From Rebecca billardiae RCC1528 (lineage: Eukaryota; Haptophyta): a DNA stretch of 64,000 bases. The stretch spans positions 1,116,001-1,180,000 of the forward strand of contig OZ251239.1 in assembly GCA_965240325.2 (NCBI GenBank). Reading direction: 5' to 3'. This document shows positions 1 through 10,951 of this stretch, piece after piece. Below the pieces are notes generated by a model. That model did not search any database. It was not told the DNA's origin and saw only the letters and a program-made list of their open reading frames with translations. Each line of letters begins with the position of its first letter. Position 1 is the first letter of the stretch. The position numbers were made by a program, and so were the translations under genes.

Positions 1-641
1 TTCGCCTCGGCTCAGAGCAGCGCGCACGCACGCGCCGCCTCAAGGCCAGCCTTGCCGCGCCGCAGCCGGCCGCGCGCGCGCCGTGCGCGGCGCGGTCGGG
101 AAGGAACGGGCGCTGCTGCCGGGCGAGATGGCAAAGGCATATGCGCACGCCATGCCGCCCCGCGGCGCCTAAATGAGCGTGTCGTCGGTCTGTTTGCATG
201 CCTCTTCGACTTGTCACAAATGGTGTGCACGGCTGCGCGGTCGTGACCCTTGTTGGGACGATCATTGAGACACAGAATAGTGCCAGACGGGCACGCGGGC
301 TACTCTTACATGCATGTTCATCACCGCGTGTTCATGTAGAAGTGCTGGGTGCGACGCTTTCCTCGCGCTGATGCTCTTTCATCATCTTCTGCGAGCTCAG
401 GTCTGGCTTCGTGCACGACAAGTGATCAGCACTCGTCAACAGCTGTGCGGATCCGTTCTCGTGCTCTTTCGCGGCGCCGCGGGGCGGCATGGCGTGCGCA
501 CATGCGTTTGCCATCTCGCCCGGCAGCAGCGCCCGTTCCTTCCCGACCGCGCCGCGCACGGCGCGCGCGCGGCCGGCTGCGGCGCGGCAAGGCTGGCCTT
601 GAGGCGGCGCGAGCGTGCGCGCTGCTCTGAGCCGAGGCGAA
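1..641. repeat. Large inverted repeat, 169-bp arms
   Basis: Positions 1-169 and 473-641 are reverse complements of each other with only a few mismatches (for example near 30 and near 145), separated by about 300 bp of unrelated sequence. The left arm reaches the window edge, so the true arm may be longer. Open frames over the arms are artefacts of the GC-rich sequence. The arrangement fits a foldback element or an inverted duplication. Nothing recognisable lies between the arms or from 642 to 1093. Confidence 0.8.
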
Positions 642-1093
642 AGAGGCGTGGCGCAAGTCGCGCGGCGCAGGAGGGCGCCGAATACTCTCCCGCAACAGCC
701 CGTCTGCACGCGCCGGCTTCGCGGGCACATCCGCGCCCGCAGCGCCGTGCCCCGTGCGCTCGCCCCGCCAGCGGAGCACGCCCTCGCCGCCGCCCGCCGC
801 AGGCCGCGGGCAAAAAGGTGTATCCCAACATCCGCCGAGCGCGCCACTGGGGCGCGGGCACCCTTGACTCCCTTGGCTGAGCGGATTCTGTGGGCTGTGG
901 CGCTGGTGCGCAGGCACCGGACTTCGTCAGACTGCCGACCGGGTGAGCGCGCGCCGCGCGCGGTAAGTTCTTGACTTTTCCCGCGCTCGCCGCTCTCCAA
1001 GCTCTCGCACGCCGCCGCCGCGCGGGAAAACGCCACTCAAGGTCTGCTGTGCACCGAGCGCGAGGGCCGCGGCGCCGAACGAGGACAAGCGCG

Positions 1094-2524
1094 ATGCCGG
1101 TGGACCTCGGCCGCCCGCCCCTGCACCCGTCCACCCGCGAGCAGCTGCACGCGATGCGCGCCCGCGCGTCCGGCCGCGCGGCCGAGGCCAGCACGCCGCA
1201 CGTGGCCTCGGAAGCTCTGCTCCTGCTCAGCGGTGGCGGCTCGGCGCACGACGATGAGCCCAGCCGCGGGGCGCAGACTCTGACCGACCGCGCGCCGGCA
1301 GCAGCACGGCGATGGTGCGCACTCACTGCGGTTGGATGCCACCGCGCTGCCGAGCTCGGCATGAGCGGCGCCGAGTGCGCGCGCCTATACGAGTCGATCG
1401 CCATCCTTCGTGAGTTTGAACAGCACCACGACTTCGACGCAGCTGCGGCGATGAGGCCGAGCCGCAAGCCCGCGCGCAAGGAGAAGCGGCCGGCGGGCGG
1501 TCGGTCTGAGCCGACCTCGAGCGCGCTCCGCCGCGACGACTCGGCGGGGCTGCACGCCACTTCCCTCGGTGGCGCGCTCGCTCCCTCCAACTCGCGCGCG
1601 CTGCATGCGCATGAGCACAGGGCCAAGTGCGGCGATGCCAAGGCGGGCACCTCGTTCGCGGCGGCCGCGCGCTCGGCGAGGCGAAGGCGAGCCAACCCAT
1701 GCGCATCCTCCTCGACCGACCCGACGCTTCCCGCCTCCGACCTGGCCCTCGGCCCATCCGCGGCGGCCGCGCGCGCGCGCTCGACTCGCAGCGTTGGCAC
1801 TTCGACGCGCGACATGATCCCACTGAGCAGCCGCAAGGGCATGTCCACGCGGCACTCGCTAGCGTTCCCAGCGCTGAAGGCGAAGAAGGTGAAGCGCCTC
1901 GACCCGGATCCGAACGCAGGGCCGTCGTGCGCGCCAAGGCCGGCAAAGGCCGCCCGAGGCTTGGGCAGCACGCCCGCGACCATGCTGCCCATGCTGCGCG
2001 GCACGGCGCCGCGCGAGGGCACGGCGCCAGCCGCGGCGTGCGAGCTCACGCACGGCGCGTGCGCGAGTCCTCCGAGGCGCGCCGAGCCCAGCCCGGCGCC
2101 GCTGACGCCGACGAGCGGCAACGCAACGCCGTCACCGAAGCGGACACCGCTGGCGGACAAGCCGCACTCTGTCGCGCAGCGCGTCGACCCCGCCCAGTAC
2201 GTCGTGCGTGTGGGCGACACCGAGCGTGATGCCTCCTTTGTCCCCGGCGCGGATTTCGCCACACTGCAGCGGCTGGCGAGCACGGGCGGCGCGGCGCTGA
2301 AAGGGCACGCCCTGCCCGTCGCTGCGTGCGCGCGCGGCGATCTCGACCAGGCTCTACCCGTCGTGCTCGTGGAGCCTGTGTCGTGCGACGACCTGGCAGC
2401 AGAGGCATGCCAACCGCCCATCCGGCGGCCAACGACGGCGACGATGATCCCGGACCAGATGGCGATGCCAGGATCGCGGATGCCGCGCATCCCCTTTCCG
2501 GCCGTCGCAGGCACTATCATATGA
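1094..2524 (+). CDS. Hypothetical disordered basic protein
   Basis: An open frame of 476 codons from the ATG at 1094 (MPVDLGRPPLHP) to the TGA at 2522; the frame is open further upstream but without an ATG. I recognise no family. The protein is low-complexity and rich in Ala, Arg, Ser and Pro, with basic clusters (KPARKEKRP, KAKKVKRL) that could be nuclear localisation signals. A more ordered stretch lies near residues 80-125 (SGAECARLYESIAILREFEQ), with predicted helix character. The C-terminal 100 residues (DPAQYVVRVGDTERDASFVP and on) are less biased and may be a small domain. High GC makes long chance frames common here, so this is a plausible gene rather than a proven one. A (TA)n tract starts about 30 bp after the stop. 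Confidence 0.45.
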   Translation: MPVDLGRPPLHPSTREQLHAMRARASGRAAEASTPHVASEALLLLSGGGSAHDDEPSRGAQTLTDRAPAAARRWCALTAVGCHRAAELGMSGAECARLYESIAILREFEQHHDFDAAAAMRPSRKPARKEKRPAGGRSEPTSSALRRDDSAGLHATSLGGALAPSNSRALHAHEHRAKCGDAKAGTSFAAAARSARRRRANPCASSSTDPTLPASDLALGPSAAAARARSTRSVGTSTRDMIPLSSRKGMSTRHSLAFPALKAKKVKRLDPDPNAGPSCAPRPAKAARGLGSTPATMLPMLRGTAPREGTAPAAACELTHGACASPPRRAEPSPAPLTPTSGNATPSPKRTPLADKPHSVAQRVDPAQYVVRVGDTERDASFVPGADFATLQRLASTGGAALKGHALPVAACARGDLDQALPVVLVEPVSCDDLAAEACQPPIRRPTTATMIPDQMAMPGSRMPRIPFPAVAGTII

Positions 2525-2551
2525 CGAGCTGTTCGGAACCACGCGGATATA

Positions 2552-2552
<1 letters not shown>

Positions 2553-2625
<73 letters not shown>

Positions 2626-2660
2626 ATGTATGTATGTATGTATGTATGTATGTATGTATG
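2553..2660. repeat. (TA)n then (TATG)n microsatellite
   Basis: A pure TA run at 2553-2617 is followed by TG-rich sequence and a tetranucleotide TATG run to about 2660. It follows the hypothetical gene. A long reverse-strand frame crossing this tract is a by-product of the repeat. The rest of 2525-3063 holds AT-rich sequence and one dispersed short repeat. Confidence 0.95.
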
Positions 2661-2741
2661 TGTCGCATACATTATTATTATTAATATTCATATAATTAAA
2701 TATATTATCGTACAAACATATACGGCGTGCACAGTACAGAC

Positions 2742-2788
2742 TACAGTTTACGCTAAGAATAAGAGACGCACACAGCTCAGGCAGGCGA
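2742..2788 (+). repeat. Dispersed ~45-bp repeat, copy 1
   Basis: Contains the core AAGAGACGCACACAGCTCAG followed by GCAGGCGA, preceded by a TACAGTTTAC-like segment. The same unit recurs at 28554 (plus) and 32857 (plus, with insertions), and in reverse orientation at 26010 and 30861. It is too short to code; it may be a short non-autonomous element or the conserved end of one. Confidence 0.8.
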
Positions 2789-3063
2789 CTCTCTTACAGT
2801 GCGCGCGGAATAATCGGCGGTGCTGCCAGCTGCTAGCAGATCGATGATGGAAATCATAATAAACAAATAAATAAATATAAATATAAATAAATATATATAT
2901 ATATATATTGATATGCGATGATCATCGACTACAATCGTCGTGGACGTTGTGATCGTCGCGCGCCGACGGCGACGTGCATGCGCGCGCCTTCGGAGTCGGC
3001 ACGAGTGTCGAGTCGCATCGCCATGGCGACCGCCGCGTGACGCCATCATTTTTCATCATCACA

Positions 3064-4586
3064 TCATCGCCGCCGCGGCGGTGAGTAGGACCCCGCACCG
3101 CCCGGCGCGAAGAAGTCGCTCGAGCTCACTGTTGCGTGGTACCTGTCCGGACGCATGTCTTCGAGCTCGATGGAGAATCTGTGCGGCCCCATGTCACCGC
3201 CGGACGCCGGTCGGCTCAGCTCAGCGGGCTGCAAAGCGCCCGCCTCTCGGCCGGGGCCGCGCGCGCCAGCCGAGCGCATCGCGTCGGCCGCGGCGGGCCG
3301 CCTCTGCGAGCGCAGCTTCCCGACCATCTCCTCCTCCGCGCTGAGCACGAGCTGCTGGAAGCTCAGCCCCTCTCGCCGGATGCGCAGGAGGACGTGCACC
3401 GTGCCACCGAAGTTCACGAGCAGGAGCGTACACACGAGCACGGCGACGCAGCCGACAGACAGTCTGTGCGCGGCTGCGATGTGCTTCAGGTCGGAGAAGT
3501 GGGAGTGGGGCCTGCGGCGCGGCGCGGCGCGGCGGGGCGGGGGCGGGTGAGCTCGCGGGGCGTGCGCGCGCACCGGCGGCCCCACGCGCGTCCCGCCGCG
3601 CGCCGCACCAGGCGGCGAGCACGACGACGCCCGCGACGCACACAAGGGACAGCAGCGCGTGTGCGAGCAGCGCGCCCTCTCGCCTGCGCGCGATGCCGAC
3701 GTGCGCGAGCAGCGAGAGCAGGAGCGTCGCCGCGCCCGCGAGCAGCATGAGCGGCGGGAACCAGCCTGGCACGTGCTGCCGCGCGGCGGCGACGCCGGCG
3801 TGCTGCGAGCTCCGCGTGAGCAGCAGCACGCCGCCGCTCGTCACGCCGAGCCCCGCAAGAGCGCTGAACACGTTCACGACGAGCATGAACCGAAGGAGGA
3901 AGCACATGAAGCCGATCACGCGCGAGACCTCGGCGAAGGTCCACGCGAGCGCGGCCGCGCCAAGCAGGCACAGCCAGCCGCACAGCCGGCCGTGCGAGCC
4001 CGCGAACGCGAAGAAGGCGCGCAGCGGCGTGGTGGGCGCGCAGTCGTGGTACGAACGCAGCAGCGCCGCCGAGTGCTCCTGATACAGCAGCAGCATGCCT
4101 GCGGACGCGAGCAGGCAGGAGAAGCTGGGCAGCTCCAGCACGCCGAACGCTGCGCGGTAGCGGCGGCGCGCGAGCCGAGCAGGATGGGGCGGCAGGCGCT
4201 CAGCGCCACGGTCGCAGCGCCGGGGCACGGCTCGCGCGCGGCGCGGCGCGGGCGTGCAACACACCGATCAGCGCGTGCACAGCCGTGGCGCACACGGCGA
4301 CGAAGCCCAGAATCGCCGTAATGGCGATGCATGCGCAGACGGCAAACGCCGCGATGAAGGGATCGTAGCCTGGCAGCCAATCGCCTGAGCCGTGCGGGCA
4401 GGACTGCCCGGCAAGCGCAGGCAGGAGCATGCCCAGGGCGGCCATGCTGAGCACCATGAGCGTGAGCGACACTGCAGAGATGGAGAGGCGCGGCGTGCAG
4501 CAGAGCAGGAACGGCGGAAGGACGCGCTGCCAGCTCTGCCGCTCCTGCCGCCGCAGCGCGCGGGCGGCCTCGAACGTCTGGATCAT
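3064..4586 (-). CDS. Eight-span membrane protein, unknown family
   Basis: Three exons on the minus strand: 4586-4265, 4149-3609 and 3511-3064. They are joined across introns with GTGTGTTG and GTGCGGCG donors and GCAG acceptors, and all phases match, giving 436 residues. Exon 1 carries two hydrophobic spans separated by a loop with a Cys (SCPHGSGDW). Exon 2 carries about five spans including FGVLELPSFSCLLASAGMLL, and exon 3 one more (SVGCVAVLVCTLLLVNFGG) and a hydrophilic cytoplasmic-looking tail ending SYSPPRRR. The layout, two sets of roughly four spans, recalls a duplicated tetraspan protein, but I recognise no named family. It is head-to-head with the uS17 gene, 194 bp between starts. Confidence 0.7.
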
Positions 4587-4780
4587 GTGATCACTTCAAC
4601 AACGAGTGGATGGACTGCTGAGCCAGGGCGCCCGCCATCGCCTCCGGCCGGAAGGATTTCTTGCCTCCCGTTCCTCGTCAATTTTCGTTTTTTTCGCACC
4701 TCCTGCGGCGCGGTGGCACCGGACCGCTCGCCACAGCGAGCCGGCTCGTCATCTGTATCTCGACGCCGGCCCCGAGCACG

Positions 4781-5132
4781 ATGGTGCAGGGCAAGCTCAT
4801 CGGACAGGTTGTGAGCGCAAAGATGCAGAAGTCGGTAGTGGTGAAGGTTCCCTACTTCTACTTCCTGCGCCGATTTGAGGTGTGTGCGATCCAACGCGCG
4901 CCTCGCAGCGTGGTCAGCGCGCACCCACGCTCACTCCGAACTCGGCACGCGCGTGCAGAAACGCGTGGTGCGGCACACTAAGTACATGGCGCACGACGAG
5001 TTTGGCTGCCGGGAGGGCGACACCGTGCAGCTCGCCCCCTGCCAGCGGCGCAGTAAGCACAAAACGCACCTGGTGCAGGAGATCTTGAGACGAGCGCCGA
5101 CGTGGCACCTGTCAGCAGGCGAGGAGGCATGA
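4781..5132 (+). CDS. Ribosomal protein uS17, probably mitochondrial
   Basis: Two exons, 4781-4879 and 4959-5132, separated by a 79-nt GT-AG intron, giving 90 residues. The fold signature of bacterial-type S17 is clear: GKLIGQVVSAKMQKSVVVKV at the start, then across the splice RFEKRVVRHTKYMAHDE, then GDTVQL and a CQRRSKHKTHLVQEI end that matches the family's CRPLSKTK region. KYMAHDE is the form typical of mitochondrial homologues. uS17 binds the 5' domain of small-subunit rRNA early in assembly. The frame is open for 40 codons upstream and that stretch lacks acidic residues, but it contains no ATG, so the start at 4781 was kept; a cleavable presequence could come from an unseen upstream exon. 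Confidence 0.88.
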
Positions 5133-5689
5133 GCATTCTGCCTGAGGAGGAGATGGATCGAGGAAACGTCAGGCATGCCTCTATGACGAGCCGTGCGAGC
5201 TCTTGGCTGAAATCACTTCAGGCTGCAGCGCCCAGGCGTTGCGGGCGACGGTGGCCCGCCGAGCGGAGCGTCACAGCCGAAACCGAACACAGCTGGTTTG
5301 CTTACGCCTCGCTCAGGTGTGCCAGCCGCGTGCGACGCACCGGATCGCCAACGGGCAGCCGATGCACGGTCGCGCCCCCAGAGGACGAGCGCAACGGCAT
5401 CTGGACTACCCGTCACGACCACATGCTGGCTACTGCATGCGGCATCCCCCGCAGCAGCGGGCCTGGCCTCAACGCACCCAGCATTGAGGCTGCCCGCTGC
5501 GGAGCCGACAGCGGAGCGCACTGGTAGTGACTGAGTGAGTGTTGACTGGTCGCGCCTCGTCGGAGTCGTCCGAGTCGGACTTGGAGTCGTCGGAGGCCAT
5601 GTGTACGGCCACGCGCCTGCTGCTGAGGCTGCTACTGTACATCAGTAGGCGGACCACCAGTCATCGTACGTAACAGTAGTGTGACACTC

Positions 5690-5786
<97 letters not shown>

Positions 5787-5869
5787 ATATATTAAATCAA
5801 GAATATATATTTATTATTTAATATATTGGTTTATAATATATATATACTAATATATATATAATGGCCCGC
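5133..5869. other. Intergenic, with long (TA)n tract
   Basis: No gene was found. A (TA)n run occupies about 5692-5766, continues as (TG)n, and gives way to AT-rich sequence up to 5860. This borders the repeat block that starts near 5870. Confidence 0.8.
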
Positions 5870-6022
5870 GGTGCAGGGCAGGAGCGCGCAGCGTGGAGCC
5901 CGCACCAGCGGGCCCGAACCACGTTTCAAAAAGATCTTTGATCAAGAAAAAAGGGACGGGGGGCGATTTTTAGGGCTGGCGGAGACCGAGTTTCGAGTTT
6001 TTGAGATCGCATTGAGAGGTCT
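5870..6022 (+). repeat. Interspersed ~150-bp repeat, copy A
   Basis: The segment starting GCCCGCGGTGCAGGGC and running through CACGTTTCAAAAAGATCTTT to GAGACCGAGTTTCGA is almost identical to 48428-48569, with a few small indels. Both copies sit just after AT-rich or (TA)n sequence and both lie upstream of a decayed coiled-coil gene copy, so they look like the left end of a larger duplicated unit. Confidence 0.85.
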
Positions 6023-6261
6023 ATCAGGCCAAAAAAAACCGCGCCCAGCTGATTCCCTTAAGTATAAAGTGCGATCTGGACGTCAGCTGGACGTGACATT
6101 AGTGTAACGGTTCGTTACGAGCGCGATTTTAAGTATGAGATTGCCGCCAACCGCCAACCGATAAAAACGGCAAGGCAAGGGATCGGGAAACTTGATCACT
6201 TTTAACTGTGAATAGTAAAAAAAAGCAGCGCGACGAACCCGGGCGCGCCGGCCCTTGATTC

Positions 6262-7520
6262 ATGAGTCTCTCAGCCGCGGTCACGGCTTTCGCTGAGCTC
6301 GCGGCCCGCCTCACTGGCGCCTGTCACCTCGCAGGCGCGCGCCACGGACACATGCGCGACGAGATCGCGGCGGGGGCGGCGAGATCGCGGCGGGGGCGAC
6401 GGGCAACAACCTGCCCGCGGGCGCGTTCGTCACTCGAGGAGCAGCGCGCAAGGGCGAGCCGAGTCCGGAGCACGCTGCGAGCTCGTCGCTCGCCGACCGG
6501 AGCAGTCAGCAGAGCGCGCCGCCCGCCGCCGCCGAGCGAGCGGCGCGGCAGAGCTGATGAGCCGGATGCGCCCGGAGCTCGCGCGGCTGAAGGGCGAGCT
6601 CGAGCACGCGAGCTCGCGCCTCGACGCCGAGCCCGAGCTCCTCCTCAACTCGGTCGACGGCGGCGCGGAGGTCCGGCAGCAGCGTGAGGACTCACAGACA
6701 GTGTGAGTGAGCCGCGCGCAGCTCAGCCTGCCGCTGGCAGCCGCCGTCTTCGAGGCCGACGCGGCGGAGGAGGCGGCGGGCGACGAGATCACGGCGGGGG
6801 CGGCGAGATCGCGGCGGGGGCGACGGGCAACAACCTGCCCGCGGGCGCGTTCGTCACTCGAGGAGCAGCGCGCAAGGGCGAGCCGAGTCCGGAGCACGCG
6901 AGCTCGTCGCTCGCCGACCGGAGCAGAGCGCGCCGCCCGCCGCCGCCGAGCGAGCGGCGCGGCAGAGCTGATTGATGAGCCGGATGCGCCCGGAGCTCGC
7001 GCGGCTGAAGGGCGAGCTCGAGCACGCGAACTCGCGCCTCGACGCCGAGCGCGAGCTCCTCCTCAACTCGGTCGACGGCGGCGCGGAGGTCCGGCAGCAG
7101 CGTGAGGACTCAGACAGTGTGAGTGAGCCGCGCGCAGCTCAGCCTGCCGCTGGTCAGCCGCCGTCTTCGAGGCCGACGCGGCGGAGGAGGCGGCGGGCGA
7201 GCACGGCGGCGCGGTGGAGCAGGCGCGCACGCGCGGCGGCAGGCGCGACGCGCCGCTCGCCTCGTTCCACCGCCCCGAGCTCCGCTCGGTCGGTCTCGGT
7301 GCGCGGCTGCGCAGCCGGCAGGCCGGCGGGCCAGCAGTCTGCAGTGGCGCGCGCTCTCGCTCTGCCGGCACGAGGCGTGCCGGCTGAGCGACCAGCGGCC
7401 CGTCGTCGAGCGCATGGCGCAGGGCGAGTACCTCCAGCAGGTGCGCCCGCTCGCGCGCACGCGCCGGCTCGCGCCGCGCCAGCGCCTCTCGCCCTGCCTG
7501 CGCGCGCGCGCCGGCCGCTA
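6262..7520 (+). pseudogene. Decayed coiled-coil gene, partly duplicated
   Basis: No single frame spans the region, but coherent peptide pieces appear: a coiled-coil piece (RPELARLKGELEHANSRLDA, then ERELLLNSVDGGAEVRQQRE), an LSLPLAAAVFEADAAEEAAG piece, and QWRALSLCRHEACRLSDQRP followed by VVERMAQGEYLQQV. About 400 bp are directly duplicated (around 6361-6770 and 6783-7170) with small indels that change frame. A second copy of the same gene lies at 49.74-50.35 kb, also broken. I infer a multicopy gene, perhaps carried by an element, now inactive here. Function unknown. Alternatively some breaks could be introns, but no consistent splice pattern was found. Confidence 0.6.
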
Positions 7521-8846
7521 GCTAGTCCCCGCGGCGGCCCGCGGCGACAGTCCTCGGCCCGCCGGCCCGGTGGGCGGCAGTGACTGAGTTGGCGGTGGCA
7601 GCTCAGGACCCGTTGCACGCGTGAGCGCCGAAAAAACGACACTTTGGCAGTGATAGTCATCAGCACCGTCGCCGCATCGTGGGCATGCCGCTGCCGCCGC
7701 CGGCGGCGGCAGCGGGAGCGTGGCAGCAGATCTACCACCTTCCGCGTTACGCGCTGCGTCGTGCGCGCCAGGTGGCAGGTTTCCCAGGTCCGCCGCGCGG
7801 AAGGCAGCGTGAGCGGTCGGCGAGCGCACGGAGATGAGAAGTAAGCGCGCATCGTGAGAGCTTCAGCAGCTTGCCCACGCGCTTCACGAAGGCGGTGTGG
7901 TTGCGTGCGCACGCCTTCTGTACCCGTACCCGCGATCAAAGCGTGAGCCACTCCCTAGGTCTTGCCTGCGCATCGCGGGCCGCGCCTCGTCTCCTGAATC
8001 CTCGTTCACGAGGACAGCACGTGTATCCGTGTACGCGCTCGCGGCCGATGGCGGCTCCCCGCGTCGAGAGCCGTTTGGCTGGAGCCGCATCCAAGGGCAT
8101 GTATCCTCACGGCCCCACCCGATGCTGACGCTGAGGTGGCGTGCTTGCCGAAGGTAGCCGCATTGGCTGATCTCTCTGCCTTTGGGCAACCCTTTGCAAC
8201 CGCGCCGGCTCACGCTGCCAGCGCGCGCGCGGCGTGGCTTCGTGGTGGACACCTGCCCTGGGTTTTGTCGTTCGTTCTCAGCGACGGTTGGGTCGATTGA
8301 CATGCGGATTGGATTGGTGCATTGCGAATCGGCTTCGCAATGCACCATTGCGCTCGGATCGGCGCGGACGTCAGCCATGCGGCAGCGCGAGCGACAAAAC
8401 CGCGAGATTTCATACGCTTGTCGTTTTTTAATACGCTCACGGTTACTCACCCGTGCAACGGGTCTCAGGCGAACTGTTACACATGTCAGACTGAGACAGC
8501 AGCCGACGGAGGGTGCACCGCGGGCCCCGAACTACGTTCGTTCTACGGAAAAAGACCGCGGAACGCGGTCATTATAATAATAGAGAGAGAGAGTGCCAGA
8601 GAGATCAGAGAGAGATCGAGTACTCGCGAGCTGCTGATGATGATTAGAGTAAGTGATGCCGCAATCATGCCGCATGACGCGGCGGTGCTAATAATAAGAC
8701 TAGATACGTAGCAGCAGTACTACTGCTATAAATTCGGCATCACTGAGCTAGTAGCAGGCTCGCCTGTCAGCAGTCTGCCATCAGTCTGGCACCGGCGCCG
8801 CGGATGCCGATTACGCCGTCAAGTCACTGGCGCATCAGAGACAGAG
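7521..8846. other. Non-coding interval with hairpin and repeat
   Basis: No gene was supported. A perfect 13-bp-arm hairpin lies at 8316-8346 (GGTGCATTGCGAA, five-base loop TCGGC, then its complement). A short interspersed repeat is at 8511-8578, followed by GA-rich and AT-rich simple sequence. Confidence 0.6.
8511..8578 (+). repeat. Interspersed ~70-bp repeat, copy A
   Basis: Matches 50631-50696: both contain the segments GCGGGCCCC, TTCTACGGAAAA and GACCGCGGAACGCGGTC, and run directly into ATTATA or (TA)n sequence. GACCGCGGAACGCGGTC contains an imperfect palindrome. Its position relative to the 150-bp repeat and the coiled-coil gene is the same in both places. Confidence 0.85.
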
Positions 8847-10575
8847 TCATCGGTCGATCTCCTCTGCCTCGGCGTGTGACTTTGCATTCACCAGGCCGAG
8901 GAGCAACACCAACGGCATCAAGGTGCACCCGATGAGCACGTTGAAGAAAATGGGCCACCCGCGCGCCTGTGGCGCGCGCAGCACGCACCCAGGTCCAGGG
9001 GCACAGGACGGCAGGTGCAGGGGCAGCAACGCGGGTAAGATGGCAGGGGCGACGGCGCAGCAAAGGGGGAGCACGACGAGGCCACTCAGCGCGCGCTCGC
9101 GCTGCACGGCGGAGGCCGCGTGCGGATGCACACACCTGCACGAGCTTGGACAAGGGAAGGCCTGCCATCGCCGCACCGATGTAGGCGATGAGTCCCAGGA
9201 AGCCCTCGGAGGCGCCCACGCTGTTGCGGCCGACCAGCTCGGCCCCACAGAGGCCAATGAGCATCTGCGGCCCGTACAAGAAGAAGCCGACCGCGGCGAT
9301 GGAGAGCCACTGCGCGGCCGCAGAGCCGGCCGGCACGTGCGCTACGGCCGCGAGGGCGGCGGCGACGCCGACGAGGTAGGCGCACACGACGCGGATGCGC
9401 CGGCCGACGCGCCCGTCGCCCGTCTTGCACCGCGAGACGAGTCTGTCGCTCACCGCGCCCGCGACGAGGGAGCCCGCGAGCCCGCCGAGCTCGAGGCCCG
9501 TCACGCGGAGCGCCGCGCTCGCAGCGTTCCCCGCGCGGCCCGTCTCGAGGAGGTAGAAGACGCTCCAGCTCGTCACGCCCTGCCGGATCGCGTACACGCA
9601 CATGTAGCTCAGAGCGAGCAACCAGATGCGCACGTCGCGCAGCACGATGCCGAGGCTGCCCGTCACCTTGCCGGCGGCCGCGTTGGCGCCGGCGGCCTCC
9701 GCGGGCGCGGCGACGAGAGGCTCCTCCACGGCCTTGAAGCCCACGCTCTCCGGAGTCGGGCGTGCGGTGGCAAAGACGAGCATGGCGACGACGATGCCCA
9801 CGAGGCCCGGCGCAAAGAAGCCCGCCCGCCACCCGAGGCTGCGCGCGGCCGTGCCGGCGAGGATGGGCGCGCAGAAGCCGCCCACGTTGTGCGAGAGGTT
9901 CCACAGCCCCCAGTACGTGCCGCGCTCGCCCGAGGCGAACCACGCGGTGAGGATCTTGGCGCACGACGGCGCGCCGCAGCCCTGCATCACGCCGTTCAGG
10001 CACCACAGCGCGCAGAACACGGGCATGGCGGAGGACGCGCCGAAGGCGAGGTTGGCGCACGCCGTCACCAGCAGCCCGCCAGAGAGCAGCGCGCGCGGGT
10101 CGAGGATGTCCCCGAGCACGCCGGCCACGAACTTGGAGACGCCGTAGCACAGGGGGAAGAGAGAGGTGATAAGCCCGATGGCCGTGATATCCAAGGCGAG
10201 GCCCGAGCTCGCCTCCACCATGACGGGCGCCACATACGTGAGCGAGTTGCGAGTCAAATAATAGCACGCATAGCCCACCACGATGCTCACGAACACGCGG
10301 AGGCGCGTGCGCCGGAAGCGAGGCGTGTCGTTGGGCGACGCCACGACAGCTGCATCGCTCATGCGCACGTCGCATCGAGCTGAGAGTCTCTGACGCCTTT
10401 GCGTATGGCCAGCTCCAGCGGAGACAGGCGCAAATGTGTCCATCAAGGGGCGGCGATGGCAGCCACGGGGCAGAGGATGAGCGCGATGCCTGCTTGCGAC
10501 GTGCGAATGACCACGAGATGGCTGCGCGAGCATGAGCAGCATGGCCGCCACGAGGCGGCCGTCCCACCTCATCAT
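8847..10575 (-). CDS. Organophosphate/Pi MFS antiporter (GlpT-like), plastid-type leader
   Basis: Two exons, 10575-9136 and 8966-8847, with a 169-nt intron (GTGTGTGC donor, CCACAG acceptor) and matching phase, giving 519 residues. The N-terminus has a hydrophobic segment (LVAAMLLMLAQPSRGHS) and a basic, acid-poor stretch before the transporter core, so plastid or secretory targeting is possible. The core has about twelve spans with GlpT/UhpT-family features: YACYYLTRNSLTYVAPVM, KFVAGVLGDILDPRALLSGG, GCGAPSCAKILTAWF and GTYWGLWNLSHNVGGFCAPI. Known members exchange glycerol-3-phosphate or sugar phosphates for phosphate; the substrate here cannot be read from sequence. The last span and cytoplasmic tail come from exon 2 (FFNVLIGCTLMPLVLLLGLV). 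Confidence 0.88.
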
Positions 10576-10951
10576 CGCGGTGAGGGGGCACCCGACGACG
10601 ACGGTTGGCCCAAGGGCCTGGATGTATTTTTTTAATTAAAACTGTTTGAGCAGCAGCTTCGTCGGCGCGCCGCAGCCAGCATGAGGCTGCATGAGCAAAC
10701 CCGGCACGGCCTGACGCGTGCGTACCCGAGTCGGAGTCCGACTGTCGGACTGAGTCTGGCGGCGGGCCTGGCAGCAGCCGAGTGCGGCGCGATCATGCTC
10801 ACCGCGCGGCCGGCGGCACGGCCCCGGCCGCCCGGGGCCGGCGGTGCGTCGGCACGGTCCATGGTGCAAACCGATGGCTGGCCAGCTGGCCGCCGCGCCG
10901 CACCCCTGCAGCCGCGCCCGCTTCCAGGCTGCCGGTGCACGGACGAGTCCC
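10576..10951. other. Intergenic, nothing recognised
   Basis: 376 bp between the antiporter's start and the diphosphatase's stop (both genes on the minus strand). It should hold the antiporter's promoter. No repeat or motif was recognised beyond an AT-rich stretch at 10627-10645. Confidence 0.5.

Noticed and set aside
436-2715. 759-codon minus-strand frame
   Set aside because: It runs through the (TA)n tract as Tyr-Ile repeats and over the inverted repeat; no family resemblance. GC-rich DNA lacks stops, so the length means little.
8316-8346. Perfect hairpin as a terminator or tRNA arm
   Set aside because: The host is eukaryotic, so a bacterial-type terminator is not expected, and no tRNA-like set of arms surrounds it.
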